A DNA stretch of 64,000 bases from Pedobacter sp. MR2016-24 (GTDB taxonomy: Bacteria > Bacteroidota > Bacteroidia > Sphingobacteriales > Sphingobacteriaceae): NCBI RefSeq assembly GCF_026239655.1, contig NZ_JAPIVO010000002.1, positions 62,001-126,000 of the forward strand, given 5' to 3'. The notes beneath the pieces are model-generated. The model was not told where the DNA came from, did not search any database, and saw only the letters and a list, made by a program, of their open reading frames with translations. The translations under genes were made by a program, and so were the position numbers. Positions 26,907-35,567 of this stretch are shown here, in pieces (position 1 is the stretch's first letter; each line of letters starts with the position of its first letter).

Positions 26907-28172
26907 TTATTTTTGGACAGTACTGATGGTATTATAGCCAACCAGTTCGTCCCAGCGGCTACCAGGTTTTCGGAAATAGACGAAAGTCTGGTAGTTGTTT
27001 TCAGTCTCCACAAAAGAACCTTCGAACGCAGCAAAGTCGGTGTTTCCGGTTGAATTGTTCCTCCATACATACTGATAATCATATACGCCCTGTTTTAAGA
27101 AAATATTTTTGTAATACTTTTTCTTAAAGGCATCGTAATCCATTTTATTTTCAGCTGTAAGCTGAAAGTTATTAAATCTCCCTACCACATATACATCTCC
27201 ATCAGTCCCGGGAGGGGCGCTGTTCAGCGTAAATAATACGTGCGCGTAGTCACTATCCGTATCATTGTCTGTATTATCCTGATTCCTGATAAAAAAAGCA
27301 CCATTATCGTCAATTTGCCTGGTATATTTAGGTGCATTCCCATTTATGTCCTGGAAGAGAACAATATGGTTCGCCGTATCGGTAAAGATATTCTGCACAT
27401 GTTCAGCTTTGTAACGCAGGCTGCGGAAATCGAACTTTCTGAATTCATTCAGACCGGGAAAGTCATTCGCATTGATCTCATTGTATACCAGTGATCCTGG
27501 TTTTACATAAGTAGGCTTCGTACTGAGTTTTGCTGTGCGGGGATTCCCATTCTGCATCAGCAAAACTTTGATGTCGGTATAAGGATTCTGAATTGGCGTC
27601 TGGCTAAAAACGGTGAAGTTGATTTTCTGATTGCTGAAACGCAGGGAAACTTCATTGCTTGGTGTAACTTCCGTCGCCACATTGAGCTGGTTGCTGGTGA
27701 TGTATAACCTTTGCGAGCATACCGGTTTGTTGATATCTCCGTTCAGATATACCTTTAACAGGTAATTTCCGGAAATTTTAGGTTTGATCTGATCATTTGG
27801 CAAAGTCAGCTGATAGTGGCTAAACTTTTGCAGCGTTTTGGAAGAGTAGGCATAATCAACAATTCTGTCTTCATTCAACCCGTCAAGATAATCCAGTACA
27901 GACAGGTTACTCGCTTTCCAGTCGTACGTACAATGCTCTAAAGTATACCAGTAATCTTTACTGCCTCCATTCAAATCATCAAATGAAAACAGTAGTCGCT
28001 CGCTGGAATTGAGCTGGATGACAGGAAGGGATTGCTCTTTTTGTGTATTGTAACACTGCACAGTTTTAATTTGTGCAGCGTATATTTTATTCTCGTAATC
28101 AAACTGATTTTGCTGTGCAAAGCAGAATTGAAAAGCATAAAGACATAAAAAGAGCAATCCTCCAAATTTATT
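26907..28172 (-). CDS. Type IX secretion system plug protein (DUF5103)
   Basis: An exported Bacteroidota protein (signal peptide ending FQFCFAQ) of about 420 aa. The start is the ATG read from 28175, overlapping the upstream stop by one base (TGATG); this entry is trimmed to 28172 and the full gene is 26907-28175. Diagnostic segments: YENKIYAAQIKTVQCYN, LLFSFDDLNGGSKDYWYTLEHCTYDWKASNLS, YLDGLNEDRIVDYAYS, the C-terminal GDVYVVGRFNNFQL and GVYDYQYVW. DUF5103 includes the protein found as the periplasmic plug of the T9SS translocon SprA. It is likely co-translated with the ABC-F gene. Confidence 0.85.
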   Translation of the reverse strand, partial: NKFGGLLFLCLYAFQFCFAQQNQFDYENKIYAAQIKTVQCYNTQKEQSLPVIQLNSSERLLFSFDDLNGGSKDYWYTLEHCTYDWKASNLSVLDYLDGLNEDRIVDYAYSSKTLQKFSHYQLTLPNDQIKPKISGNYLLKVYLNGDINKPVCSQRLYITSNQLNVATEVTPSNEVSLRFSNQKINFTVFSQTPIQNPYTDIKVLLMQNGNPRTAKLSTKPTYVKPGSLVYNEINANDFPGLNEFRKFDFRSLRYKAEHVQNIFTDTANHIVLFQDINGNAPKYTRQIDDNGAFFIRNQDNTDNDTDSDYAHVLFTLNSAPPGTDGDVYVVGRFNNFQLTAENKMDYDAFKKKYYKNIFLKQGVYDYQYVWRNNSTGNTDFAAFEGSFVETENNYQTFVYFRKPGSRWDELVGYNTISTVQK

Positions 28173-28174
28173 CA

Positions 28175-30094
28175 TCAGGCTGTTTCCAGTTCCATAATCT
28201 CAGCAGCAAGTGTTTCCCATTTGTCCTGCGCATCATCTAATAGCGCTTTAGCAGCGATATATTTTTTGTTTGCTTCCGCAAGTTTCACCTGATCACTGTA
28301 TACTTTTTCATCAGCAAGTTCAGCTTCAATAGCTTTCACCTCCTGGTCCAGTACAACAGTTTCCTGCTCAATTTTTTGCAGCTGGTCATTCAGTTTTTTT
28401 AATTGCTGCTGTGTATTTACCGTTACCGGTTTATCTTCTGCTTTAGGTTTCACCTCTTTTTCTGCCGGTTTCACAGGAATACTTTTTGCAGCAGGGATTA
28501 CCCTTTTGCTGTTCCATATTTCATATTCTGCATAAGTACCGGGATATTGTTTGATCTGTTCTTCTTCGATAAACCAGATTTTATTGGCCACATTGTCCAG
28601 GAAGTACCTGTCATGGGATACTGCAATAAAAGTACCCTCAAATTGTGTTAATGCCTGGATCAGAATGTTGACCGACTGAATATCGAGGTGATTCGTAGGC
28701 TCATCCAGAATCAGGAAGTTAGAATCCGTAGTCAGTGATTTTGCCAGCGCTACACGTGATTTTTCTCCCCCTGAAAGGACTTTGATCCTTTTGAATACGT
28801 CATCTCCTGTAAAAAGGAAACAGCCTAATATGGAGCGTAATTCGGTGTCTGTATGTTTTGGTGCAAATGCCTGCAGCTCTTCCAGGATCGTATTGCCTAA
28901 ATGCAGTGATTCCAGCTGATGCTGAGCAAAGAAAGTAGTCGTTACATTATGTCCGGTCTCACAGGTACCGTCAAACTTTTCTACCCCTGCAACCATTCTC
29001 AATAGAGTAGATTTACCTTTACCATTTGCGCCGATCAATGCAATCTTGTCTCCTTTTTCGATTACAGCTTCTGCATTTTCCAGAATGTCGATGTTAGGAT
29101 ATCTTTTTGTCGCATTCTCGATCCTGATCACGTGTCTGCCCGAAGGTTTGGTGAACTTGAAGCTGAAGTTAACCGTTGGGTTGTCATCATCAACATCTTC
29201 CACACGCTCCATTTTATCTAAAGCCTTCATACGCGATTGCGCCATCTTTGCTTTACTTGCTTTGGCTTTAAAACGCTCAATCAGTTTTTCTTCCTGCTTG
29301 ATTTTGGCCTGCTGGTTTTTAAATTCTCCTTTTTGGATTTCACCACGGAGTGATTTCTCTTCCAGGTAGAAAGTATAGTTTCCTGCATAAGTTGTCAGTT
29401 TACCTTTACGGGACTCTACAGTACGGTTTACTATTTTATCAAGGAAGTACCTGTCGTGTGAAACAATTACGATAGCACCTTCAAATCCGGCCAGATAAGT
29501 TTCCAGCCATTTAATGGAAGGTAAATCCATGTGATTGGTAGGCTCATCCAGTAAAAGGATATCAGGTGTCTGCAATAAGATCTTTGCCAGCATCACACGC
29601 ATTCTCCATCCTCCGGAGAAAGTGTTTAAAGGTCTGTGCTGATCTGCAGTGCTGAAACCCAATCCTGCTAAGATCTCATTCGCCTTGTATTCGATATTAT
29701 AGCCGTCCAGTGCTTCAAACTCCTGCTGTTTATCGCTCAGTTTGTTCAGTACTTCTTCAGAATAATCTGTTTCAATCTTTTTTAGCAGTACTTCAATTTC
29801 ATCATGTATCTGGTTCTGGCGCTCAAAAGCTTCCATGGCCACATGTAAAATGGTATGGTGAGATTCATAAGAAAGTAAATCCTGATTCAGGTAACCAATT
29901 TTCAGGTCCTTAGACATAGAAATTGATCCCGAAGAAGGTGCATATTCTCCTACAATTATTTTTAAAAGGGTAGATTTTCCTGTTCCATTGGCACCAATAA
30001 GGCCAATTCGTTCTCCTGGTTTAATGTGCCAGTTCGCTTCGTCATATAAAGCACGGGAACCTATCAGGAATGTTAAGTCGTTTATCGAAATCAT
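28175..30094 (-). CDS. ABC-F family ATPase (ribosome-associated)
   Basis: A soluble duplicated ABC ATPase, 639 aa, of the ABC-F family that acts on the ribosome (translation factors or antibiotic-protection proteins). First cassette: Walker A GANGTGKST (34-42), signature FSGGWRMRVMLAK, Walker B ILLLDEPTNHMD. Then the interdomain linker rich in Lys/Arg and Glu (EEKSLRGEIQKGEFKNQQ). Second cassette: GANGKGKST, LSGGEKSRVALAK, FLILDEPTNHLD. A C-terminal coiled coil (about 545-639) follows. It resembles the Uup/YdiF-like housekeeping group rather than a specialised resistance factor; that subclass is not certain. A tandem -7 motif lies 8 nt before the ATG. Confidence 0.93.
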   Translation of the reverse strand: MISINDLTFLIGSRALYDEANWHIKPGERIGLIGANGTGKSTLLKIIVGEYAPSSGSISMSKDLKIGYLNQDLLSYESHHTILHVAMEAFERQNQIHDEIEVLLKKIETDYSEEVLNKLSDKQQEFEALDGYNIEYKANEILAGLGFSTADQHRPLNTFSGGWRMRVMLAKILLQTPDILLLDEPTNHMDLPSIKWLETYLAGFEGAIVIVSHDRYFLDKIVNRTVESRKGKLTTYAGNYTFYLEEKSLRGEIQKGEFKNQQAKIKQEEKLIERFKAKASKAKMAQSRMKALDKMERVEDVDDDNPTVNFSFKFTKPSGRHVIRIENATKRYPNIDILENAEAVIEKGDKIALIGANGKGKSTLLRMVAGVEKFDGTCETGHNVTTTFFAQHQLESLHLGNTILEELQAFAPKHTDTELRSILGCFLFTGDDVFKRIKVLSGGEKSRVALAKSLTTDSNFLILDEPTNHLDIQSVNILIQALTQFEGTFIAVSHDRYFLDNVANKIWFIEEEQIKQYPGTYAEYEIWNSKRVIPAAKSIPVKPAEKEVKPKAEDKPVTVNTQQQLKKLNDQLQKIEQETVVLDQEVKAIEAELADEKVYSDQVKLAEANKKYIAAKALLDDAQDKWETLAAEIMELETA

Positions 30095-30102
30095 GTTGGG
30101 TG

Positions 30103-30118
30103 CAAAAATACAAAATTA
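30103..30118 (-). promoter_or_regulatory. Tandem -7 elements for the ABC-F gene
   Basis: On the minus strand TATTTTTG (30103-30110) and TAATTTTG (30111-30118) sit side by side; the nearer one ends 8 nt before the ATG at 30094. Confidence 0.5.
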
Positions 30119-30211
30119 AGCGCATTTTGTTTGAGTTATAATGAGTTCTGACCCGAATTATAAAAATATTACAGCGCTGCTACTTTTTTGAGCCAAAGCA
30201 GCACTGATCCG

Positions 30212-30247
30212 TAATTATGAATTCGCATACATTTGAATTCATAATTA
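30212..30247. promoter_or_regulatory. Perfect 13-bp inverted repeat in the pyrD promoter (operator candidate)
   Basis: Arms 30212-30224 (TAATTATGAATTC) and 30235-30247 with a 10-nt spacer; symmetric around a 36-bp span. It lies in the 177-bp divergent gap between the ABC-F gene and pyrD and ends 12 bp before the pyrD -7 element, covering the -33 region. It is upstream of both genes, so it is not a terminator; a dimeric regulator site is the simplest reading. Confidence 0.6.
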
Positions 30248-30259
30248 TGGATAATAATC

Positions 30260-30267
30260 TATCTTTG
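30260..30267 (+). promoter_or_regulatory. -7 element TATCTTTG for pyrD
   Basis: Matches TAnnTTTG and ends 4 nt before the ATG at 30272, so the mRNA is expected to be leaderless. A TTTG at 30232-30235 is 24 bp upstream, slightly longer than the usual spacing. Confidence 0.6.
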
Positions 30268-30271
30268 TGGC

Positions 30272-31300
30272 ATGTATCGTCTCATAAAGCCCATATTTTT
30301 TAAATTTGATCCTGAAAAAGTACACCATTTTGTGGTTAAAAGACTGAACTGGTTTCATGATCGTTTTCCACTTGGTAAAACAATCCTGCGCAGCAGCTTC
30401 GATGTACATATCAAAGGACTGGAAAGGGAGGTGTTCGGTATCAGGTTTAAAAATCCGGTAGGCCTTGCAGCCGGCTTTGATAAAAATGGAGAATATATCG
30501 AAGCTTTAAGTCACTTGGGATTCGGATTTATCGAGGTAGGGACGGTGACACCTTTACCACAACCCGGGAATGACCTGCCCAGGATGTTTCGCCTGACAGA
30601 AGATAGTGCAATCATCAACAGGATGGGATTCAACAATAAGGGCGTGGATATTCTTGCAGAGCGTTTAAGGGTATTGAAAGCAAAAGATGCCAGCATTGTG
30701 ATTGGCGGCAATATCGGTAAAAACAAAAATACGCCTAATGAAGAGGCAACGAGCGACTATGTAAAGTGTTTTGACCGCCTTTTTGATGTGGTAGATTATT
30801 TTGTAGTCAATGTAAGTTCTCCCAATACACCCGGGTTAAGAGCCTTGCAGGAAAAAGGTCCGCTTACGGAATTGCTGAACACTTTACAGCAGCGCAACAG
30901 CAAGAACAATATCTCCAGACCCATCTTATTAAAGATTGCACCGGATTTGACGAATGAGCAACTGGATGATATCATAGATATTGTAAAGGAAACGGGTATC
31001 GCCGGTGTAATTGCTACCAATACAACGATCAGCAGAGAGGGATTATATACACCTGCTGAATTAGCCAATGAGACTGGCGGTCTGAGTGGTAAGCCGCTTA
31101 CTTTGCGCTCCACTGAGGTGATCCGTTATCTTGCTGATAAATCAGGCAGGGCTTTTCCTATTATTGGCGTAGGGGGTATCCATTCTGCCCAGGATGCGAA
31201 GGATAAGCTTGAGGCAGGTGCATCACTCGTGCAACTGTACACGGGTTTCATTTATGAAGGGCCGGGACTCATCAAAAGAATCTGTAAAGCATTAATTTAA
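30272..31300 (+). CDS. pyrD: Quinone-dependent dihydroorotate dehydrogenase (class 2)
   Basis: Fourth step of pyrimidine synthesis: dihydroorotate to orotate with FMN, electrons to quinone at the membrane. 342 aa. N-terminal hydrophobic helix for membrane association ([21 protein letters not shown]), FMN-binding [49 protein letters not shown], the [15 protein letters not shown] segment (about 179-193) carrying the class 2 serine base, IKx[16 protein letters not shown] and [33 protein letters not shown]. The inverted repeat at 30212-30247 may regulate it. Confidence 0.97.
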   Translation: MYRLIKPIFFKFDPEKVHHFVVKRLNWFHDRFPLGKTILRSSFDVHIKGLEREVFGIRFKNPVGLAAGFDKNGEYIEALSHLGFGFIEVGTVTPLPQPGNDLPRMFRLTEDSAIINRMGFNNKGVDILAERLRVLKAKDASIVIGGNIGKNKNTPNEEATSDYVKCFDRLFDVVDYFVVNVSSPNTPGLRALQEKGPLTELLNTLQQRNSKNNISRPILLKIAPDLTNEQLDDIIDIVKETGIAGVIATNTTISREGLYTPAELANETGGLSGKPLTLRSTEVIRYLADKSGRAFPIIGVGGIHSAQDAKDKLEAGASLVQLYTGFIYEGPGLIKRICKALI

Positions 31301-31520
31301 GTTCCGGGGGGCGTCTGGGACGAATTGAGGTGACTGCAGGCTGAATATGACTTGCGTGCAGATGAATTGGGCGCTATACTGGTGCCTGTACCACAGTATC
31401 ACCCGAGTCAGACTATAATCAGGTAGAATACTCCCCAAGCGAACCTGGGATCTGCTCTAGTTTTGCCCCGACCCAAAATAGCTGCGTCGCAGTGTGAAAT
31501 TTAAAATTCCAGGTATAAAA
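31301..31520. other. 220-bp GC-richer non-coding stretch between pyrD and the small basic gene
   Basis: Stops occur in all frames, so no gene is supported, yet the base composition is closer to coding DNA than to other spacers here. Only short pairings such as ATACTG/CAGTAT (about 31376-31399) are seen. Could be a decayed gene fragment or a structured RNA; nothing decides between them. Confidence 0.45.
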
Positions 31521-31522
31521 AA

Positions 31523-31548
31523 AGAGGTTAACAATTAAGCTAACCTCT
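31523..31548 (-). terminator. Rho-independent terminator of the small basic gene
   Basis: Stem arms 31523-31530 and 31541-31548 (AGAGGTTA with its complement), followed on the minus strand by a run of seven T. It lies 23 bp beyond the stop of the gene at 31572-31754. Confidence 0.8.
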
Positions 31549-31571
31549 CTTTGATTCTTTGTGCAGAAAAA

Positions 31572-31754
31572 CTATGCTCTTGCAGCAGCTGTAAGCTGAT
31601 CTAAGATGATGTTGTTTTTAGCTAACTGATCTGTTTTAGGTTGTTTTGAACGGCTTCCTAATTCAATGTTTGTAGCTAGTTTCAAAGTTTTAACTTCTAA
31701 ACGTGAAGTTGTTTTGTTTTTTCTGTCTTTTCTTTTTAATCTAGTAACTGCCAT
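31572..31754 (-). CDS. Small basic protein of unknown function (60 aa)
   Basis: A 60-aa Lys/Arg/Thr-rich protein: basic N-terminal half (AVTRLKRKDRKNKTTSRLEVK) and a C-terminal half with LATNIELGSRSK and a short Leu/Ala helix. No family recognised. Evidence that it is a gene: a clean ATG, its own U-run terminator at 31523-31548, and a position 35 bp after the tRNA-Cys gene in the same direction, with no other promoter seen, so the two may share one transcript. Size and charge suggest binding to RNA or the ribosome, but that is inference. Confidence 0.75.
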   Translation of the reverse strand: MAVTRLKRKDRKNKTTSRLEVKTLKLATNIELGSRSKQPKTDQLAKNNIILDQLTAAARA

Positions 31755-31789
31755 GGTTTGAACCTTTATTTTTTTAATTTATATAAATC

Positions 31790-31863
31790 TGGAGGTCGAG
31801 AGCGGATTCGAACCGCTGTACGAGGTTTTGCAGACCTCTGCCTAGCCACTCGGCCACTCGACC
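31790..31863 (-). tRNA. tRNA-Cys (GCA), with encoded CCA
   Basis: Read leftward: acceptor GGTCGAG pairs with CTCGACC, discriminator U73, then encoded CCA (31790-31792). D-arm GCC/GGC, anticodon arm GAGGT-CTGCAAA-ACCTC with anticodon GCA, T-arm AGCGG-TTCGAAT-CCGCT. U73 is the expected discriminator for cysteine tRNA. Promoter at 31881-31910. Confidence 0.97.
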
Positions 31864-31880
31864 TGTTGAAATTCAGGCTG

Positions 31881-31910
31881 CAAAAATAGCAATTTTATAT
31901 TAACATGCAA
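31881..31910 (-). promoter_or_regulatory. Promoter of tRNA-Cys (TTG-N19-TATTTTTG)
   Basis: Minus strand: -33 TTG at 31908-31910, 19-bp spacer, -7 TATTTTTG at 31881-31888. The best full match to the Bacteroidota consensus on this strand; the transcript would start about 13 nt before the tRNA. Confidence 0.7.
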
Positions 31911-31911
31911 T

Positions 31912-32661
31912 TTATTTCTGCAAAAATCTGCAAATGTCCGCACAAAATATTGCAGCAGATACCGCAACGTTCAATGATTCAGCTTGTCCCACTCTTGGAA
32001 TTGTTATTGGGCGACCAATGAATTTTTCTACTTCCTCACTCACTCCCTGTCCTTCATTGCCCAGAATAACGAGCCCTTCTTTTCCCCAGTTGGTTTCATA
32101 AAGACTGTTTCCATCCAGCATTGCACCAAAAATGGGCATCTCAATGTCTTTCAAAAATTCAGGCAGCTCGTGGTAACTTACATCTACGCGGGCTAAAGAT
32201 CCCATAGTGGCCTGCACTGTTTTCGGGTTGTAAACCTCCACCGTATGGTTGGAGCAGATCACATTTTTAAAACCAAACCAATCTGCTGTCCTGATGATAG
32301 TACCGAGGTTACCCGGATCCTGAACACCATCAAGTACGAGTGAAAATGAATTTTTTAAAGAATTTTTATCAAAACCGGCTTTTGCGGGAATAGCAACAAC
32401 CGCCAGGACACCTTGTGGTGCCTGCAACGCACTAATCTTCTCCAATTCGGTAGTGTTTACTTCAAATAACTTTATATTTGAAGCTAACTTTGGAAGTAAA
32501 GACTGATATTGGGGTAAAAAATAGATACTTTGGATCTGGTAGCTGGACTGAATAAATTCTGAAATGGACTTTATTCCTTCAATAATGAACACCCCATTCT
32601 CTTTACGGTACTTTTTTTGATGTAACGATTTAATAAAACCTATCTGAGATTTTGAAAGCAT
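31912..32661 (-). CDS. TrmH/SpoU family RNA 2'-O-methyltransferase
   Basis: A 249-aa SAM-dependent methyltransferase acting on rRNA or tRNA ribose. N-terminal substrate-binding domain (QIGFIKSLHQKKYRKENGVFIIEGIKSISEF), then the SPOUT knot: motif 1 DPGNLGTIIRTADWFG, motif 2 GLVILGNEGQGVS, motif 3 IPRVGQAESLNVAVSAAIF. Closest in style to RlmB/TsnR-like members; target base unknown. Its 5' end overlaps the divergent tamL start by 10 bp. Confidence 0.93.
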   Translation of the reverse strand: MLSKSQIGFIKSLHQKKYRKENGVFIIEGIKSISEFIQSSYQIQSIYFLPQYQSLLPKLASNIKLFEVNTTELEKISALQAPQGVLAVVAIPAKAGFDKNSLKNSFSLVLDGVQDPGNLGTIIRTADWFGFKNVICSNHTVEVYNPKTVQATMGSLARVDVSYHELPEFLKDIEMPIFGAMLDGNSLYETNWGKEGLVILGNEGQGVSEEVEKFIGRPITIPRVGQAESLNVAVSAAIFCADICRFLQK

Positions 32662-35039
32662 ATTCTATTTATAAAAAGAAATTCCAATTTCCCGCAATAT
32701 TACTATTTATTCTTCTTTTTGTCACTGCCTGTTCTTCTACAAAATTTATAGAAGACTACCAGTCGATCGTTAAAAAGGTGGATATAGATAGCATTCCCAA
32801 GCAGTACGAAGAGGAATCTTTAAATTATATTCAGAAGGATATCCGTCCCGCTCCAAGGCTGGGGATCAATGTCGGCTTATACAATTTATTTTATACACTC
32901 TTCAAAACTAAGTCGGTCGGTAACCCTGCACCTGTATTGGACAGTACACTGGTGGAAATTTCGCGTAACCAGATTGAAAAATTTCTGAACAGTAAGGGCT
33001 ATTTCAAAGCAAAAGTCAAATCGGAAATCAAGGTTAAAAATCAGCGGGCAGAGGTTGATTTTAAAGCGAATCCTGGTCCTGCCTTCTCGATAAATAAGGT
33101 CGAATATAAAATTCCGGATTCTGCAGTAAACCAGCTTTACCAGGATAAAAAAGCGATGTTCACGCATTTACATGAAGGGATGCAGTATGATGACGATTCA
33201 CTCTCTTATGAGCGCGAACAGATTTATCAGGTGATGAAAGAGAACGGATACTTTGATTTTTCCCGTCCTTATGTGCGGTTTACGGTTGATTCTGCACTGA
33301 ACGCCAGCAAGACAAATGTTGTTTTATATATTGATCAGCCGGCAAATAACGGTAAACATACCAAATACCTGATCGGGGAATCCAATGTAATTGTTGCTCC
33401 TTCTACAGACGGGTTTACAGATTCAGTAAAATTGAACCCCCGTATTTTCAGAGGGATCAGGTATACGGATTTATCTAAACGCTTCAGGAGAAATCCGATT
33501 GTACGTTATGATTTTATCAGGCAAGGGGAGGTTTATGATGTCAGTAAAGAGAACCTCACTTTTGACCGTCTGTATGAACTCAACGTGTTTAAAAATGTAA
33601 AAATAGAATATACGAAGGATAAAGACAGTGCTGACAGGGTGAATCCGCTCATTCAACTGATTCCTCAAAAGAAAATGAGCAACAGGGTGGAGGGGGAAAT
33701 TCCTTTTAATGCGGGTACGATTGGCTTTACGCTGGGCAATACCTATACCAACAATAACTTCTTCAGAGGAGCAGAGCGTTTTGAATTTCAGGTTAAAGGC
33801 GGACTGCAATCAAGAATTGGTCAGGGTGTTCCCTTTTTTAAAGACATCTACCAGCGCGATTTCTCTATAAGCGCCAGTTTAGCCGTCCCGAGGTTAATGG
33901 TGCCGTTCGACATCCCTATGATGGGTAAAAACGGGATACCTTACACCACTTTCTCTACCAGTTACGTGTATGCACTACAAAAAGACTTTTTTGTGAGGCG
34001 GGTATTTTTAAACTCAATCACATATGAATGGGTGGAAACTAAATCCAAGTTACACTCTTTTACGCCACTGAATTTTGAATACAGATTCGGGGGATTGCTG
34101 GTCGATACTTCTGATACACCGAAAGGACAGGAAGGAAGAGATTTGCTGGCGGCATATTCTTACAATATCAAGCTGCTGGATAGAAGAGATCTGACGGTAG
34201 GGGTAAAATATGCCTATTCACTCAATGCCAACAAACTGCTGTTAAATAAAAGTTTTGTGTATTTCCGTGGAAATATTGAATTGGCGGGGAATATGCTTGA
34301 TGCGGTCTCCAGGCTGACCGACAGAAAGCATAATCCTTCTGAGGGAGATTATGCGAGAATTCTGGGATTACCTTTTAATCAGTACGTAAGACCAGAAGTG
34401 GATATACGCTGGTATAAAAGTCTCGGGGTAGATAAACAGTTTGTAGCACGTATAAACGGGGGCGTAGGTTATGCTTATGGTAACTCTACAGCAGTGCCTT
34501 TTGAGAAGTTATTCTTTGCAGGAGGATCAAGCGGTGTCAGGGCATGGCAGGCCAGAACATTAGGTCCGGGAAATTATAACCGCGCAGAGCGTGTACCAAC
34601 TGAGGAAGCACGAAAAACGCTTTATGGGATAGATCAGTTAGGTCAGATGCATATTGAAGCCAATCTGGAATATCGCTATGGATTAATTAATAACTTCTTC
34701 GGTGCAAAGTTAAAGGGAGCTATTTTTCTGGATGCAGGTAACGTATGGAACATTTCTCCTGGTAATCCCCAGCCGGAAACCTATTTTGATTTTAAAAATA
34801 TCGGAAATCAGCTGGGTATAGGTACAGGGATGGGATTCAGGTATGATGTTCAGTATTTTGTATTCAGATTTGATATCGGTTTAAAGTTAAAAGATCCACA
34901 GTTTAAAGGTTCAGAACAATGGGTAATCAGCAAGTTCCTTGGCGGTGGAAGAGCGTTTAAAAACGAATATAAAATCGCAAACAGTCCTGATACCTATCGT
35001 TTCGTACAATATAACTTCGGAATTGGATTACCTTTCTAA
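32652..35039 (+). CDS. tamL: Translocation and assembly module lipoprotein TamL (Omp85 family)
   Basis: Bacteroidota-type Omp85 protein that works with TamB in building the outer membrane. Lipoprotein signal with a Lys-rich start and lipobox VTAC (Cys27), then POTRA-like domains (INKVEYKIPDS, NVFKNVKIEYTKDKDSADRVNPLIQLIPQKKMSN) and a 16-strand barrel with the Omp85 motif region LFFAGGSSGVRAWQARTLGPG and LEYRYGLINNF ... AIFLDAGNVWN. Final residues FGIGLPF end with Phe. The only start that gives the full signal peptide is TTG at 32652 (no in-frame ATG before the lipobox), inside the head of the divergent methyltransferase gene. Convergent overlap of 4 bp with the next gene. Confidence 0.88.
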   Translation: MKAYSIYKKKFQFPAILLFILLFVTACSSTKFIEDYQSIVKKVDIDSIPKQYEEESLNYIQKDIRPAPRLGINVGLYNLFYTLFKTKSVGNPAPVLDSTLVEISRNQIEKFLNSKGYFKAKVKSEIKVKNQRAEVDFKANPGPAFSINKVEYKIPDSAVNQLYQDKKAMFTHLHEGMQYDDDSLSYEREQIYQVMKENGYFDFSRPYVRFTVDSALNASKTNVVLYIDQPANNGKHTKYLIGESNVIVAPSTDGFTDSVKLNPRIFRGIRYTDLSKRFRRNPIVRYDFIRQGEVYDVSKENLTFDRLYELNVFKNVKIEYTKDKDSADRVNPLIQLIPQKKMSNRVEGEIPFNAGTIGFTLGNTYTNNNFFRGAERFEFQVKGGLQSRIGQGVPFFKDIYQRDFSISASLAVPRLMVPFDIPMMGKNGIPYTTFSTSYVYALQKDFFVRRVFLNSITYEWVETKSKLHSFTPLNFEYRFGGLLVDTSDTPKGQEGRDLLAAYSYNIKLLDRRDLTVGVKYAYSLNANKLLLNKSFVYFRGNIELAGNMLDAVSRLTDRKHNPSEGDYARILGLPFNQYVRPEVDIRWYKSLGVDKQFVARINGGVGYAYGNSTAVPFEKLFFAGGSSGVRAWQARTLGPGNYNRAERVPTEEARKTLYGIDQLGQMHIEANLEYRYGLINNFFGAKLKGAIFLDAGNVWNISPGNPQPETYFDFKNIGNQLGIGTGMGFRYDVQYFVFRFDIGLKLKDPQFKGSEQWVISKFLGGGRAFKNEYKIANSPDTYRFVQYNFGIGLPF

Positions 35040-35566
35040 AATGCCTTTTTAAGATTGTCAAAGATGGTTTCAAAGAAAGTGCTAAGGTTTAATCCGTTGC
35101 TATGGTTAAAGTACATAAATAACAGCAGGATGATCACTACAAAGATGATCAGCTTTCTGAAAGCAAAAGCCATAAAGATCAGCAGCAGTGGAATCACAAC
35201 CAGCCACAGACTATTGATCGTATATGGGTTTAGGGTACCATCTTTTTTGTACACATAGAGCAGTTTGCTGTGTGTTCCTTTATCATTCTGATGTTTGATA
35301 TAGACGAATGCAGATCTTTCAAGCTGCATAGGTAAAATAGCCACGCCGTCATTAAATTTCACGGGTTGAGTAAATCCACTCACCGAAAAAGTATACAACC
35401 CGTTGATGTTTTCCAAAGGCTGATCGAGTGAATCAGCGGCAATAATAGCCAGTTTGCTGTTCTTCAGCAGGCTCTCTTTTACTATAAAATTGTTTACATC
35501 TGCTTTTTGCGCAAATCCAGTGGCCGATATCATCAGTAGCAACAGGCAGTAGTATAATGTCTTCAT
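35036..35566 (-). CDS. Unknown exported membrane protein (176 aa)
   Basis: Not recognised. Signal peptide at 1-19 (ISATGFAQ), an extracytoplasmic domain of about 100 residues with beta-rich pattern (LYTFSVSGFTQPVKFNDGVAIL, SAFVYIKHQND), and a double hydrophobic segment near the C terminus (about 118-155) followed by an amphipathic tail. It is one base downstream of the patatin-barrel gene and so belongs to the same transcript, convergent with tamL; this suggests an envelope role. Confidence 0.65.
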   Translation of the reverse strand: MKTLYYCLLLLMISATGFAQKADVNNFIVKESLLKNSKLAIIAADSLDQPLENINGLYTFSVSGFTQPVKFNDGVAILPMQLERSAFVYIKHQNDKGTHSKLLYVYKKDGTLNPYTINSLWLVVIPLLLIFMAFAFRKLIIFVVIILLLFMYFNHSNGLNLSTFFETIFDNLKKAF

Positions 35567-35567
35567 A

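Noticed and set aside
31572..31754. Small basic gene as a ribosomal protein
   Set aside because: Sequence does not match a ribosomal protein family I know; left as unknown.
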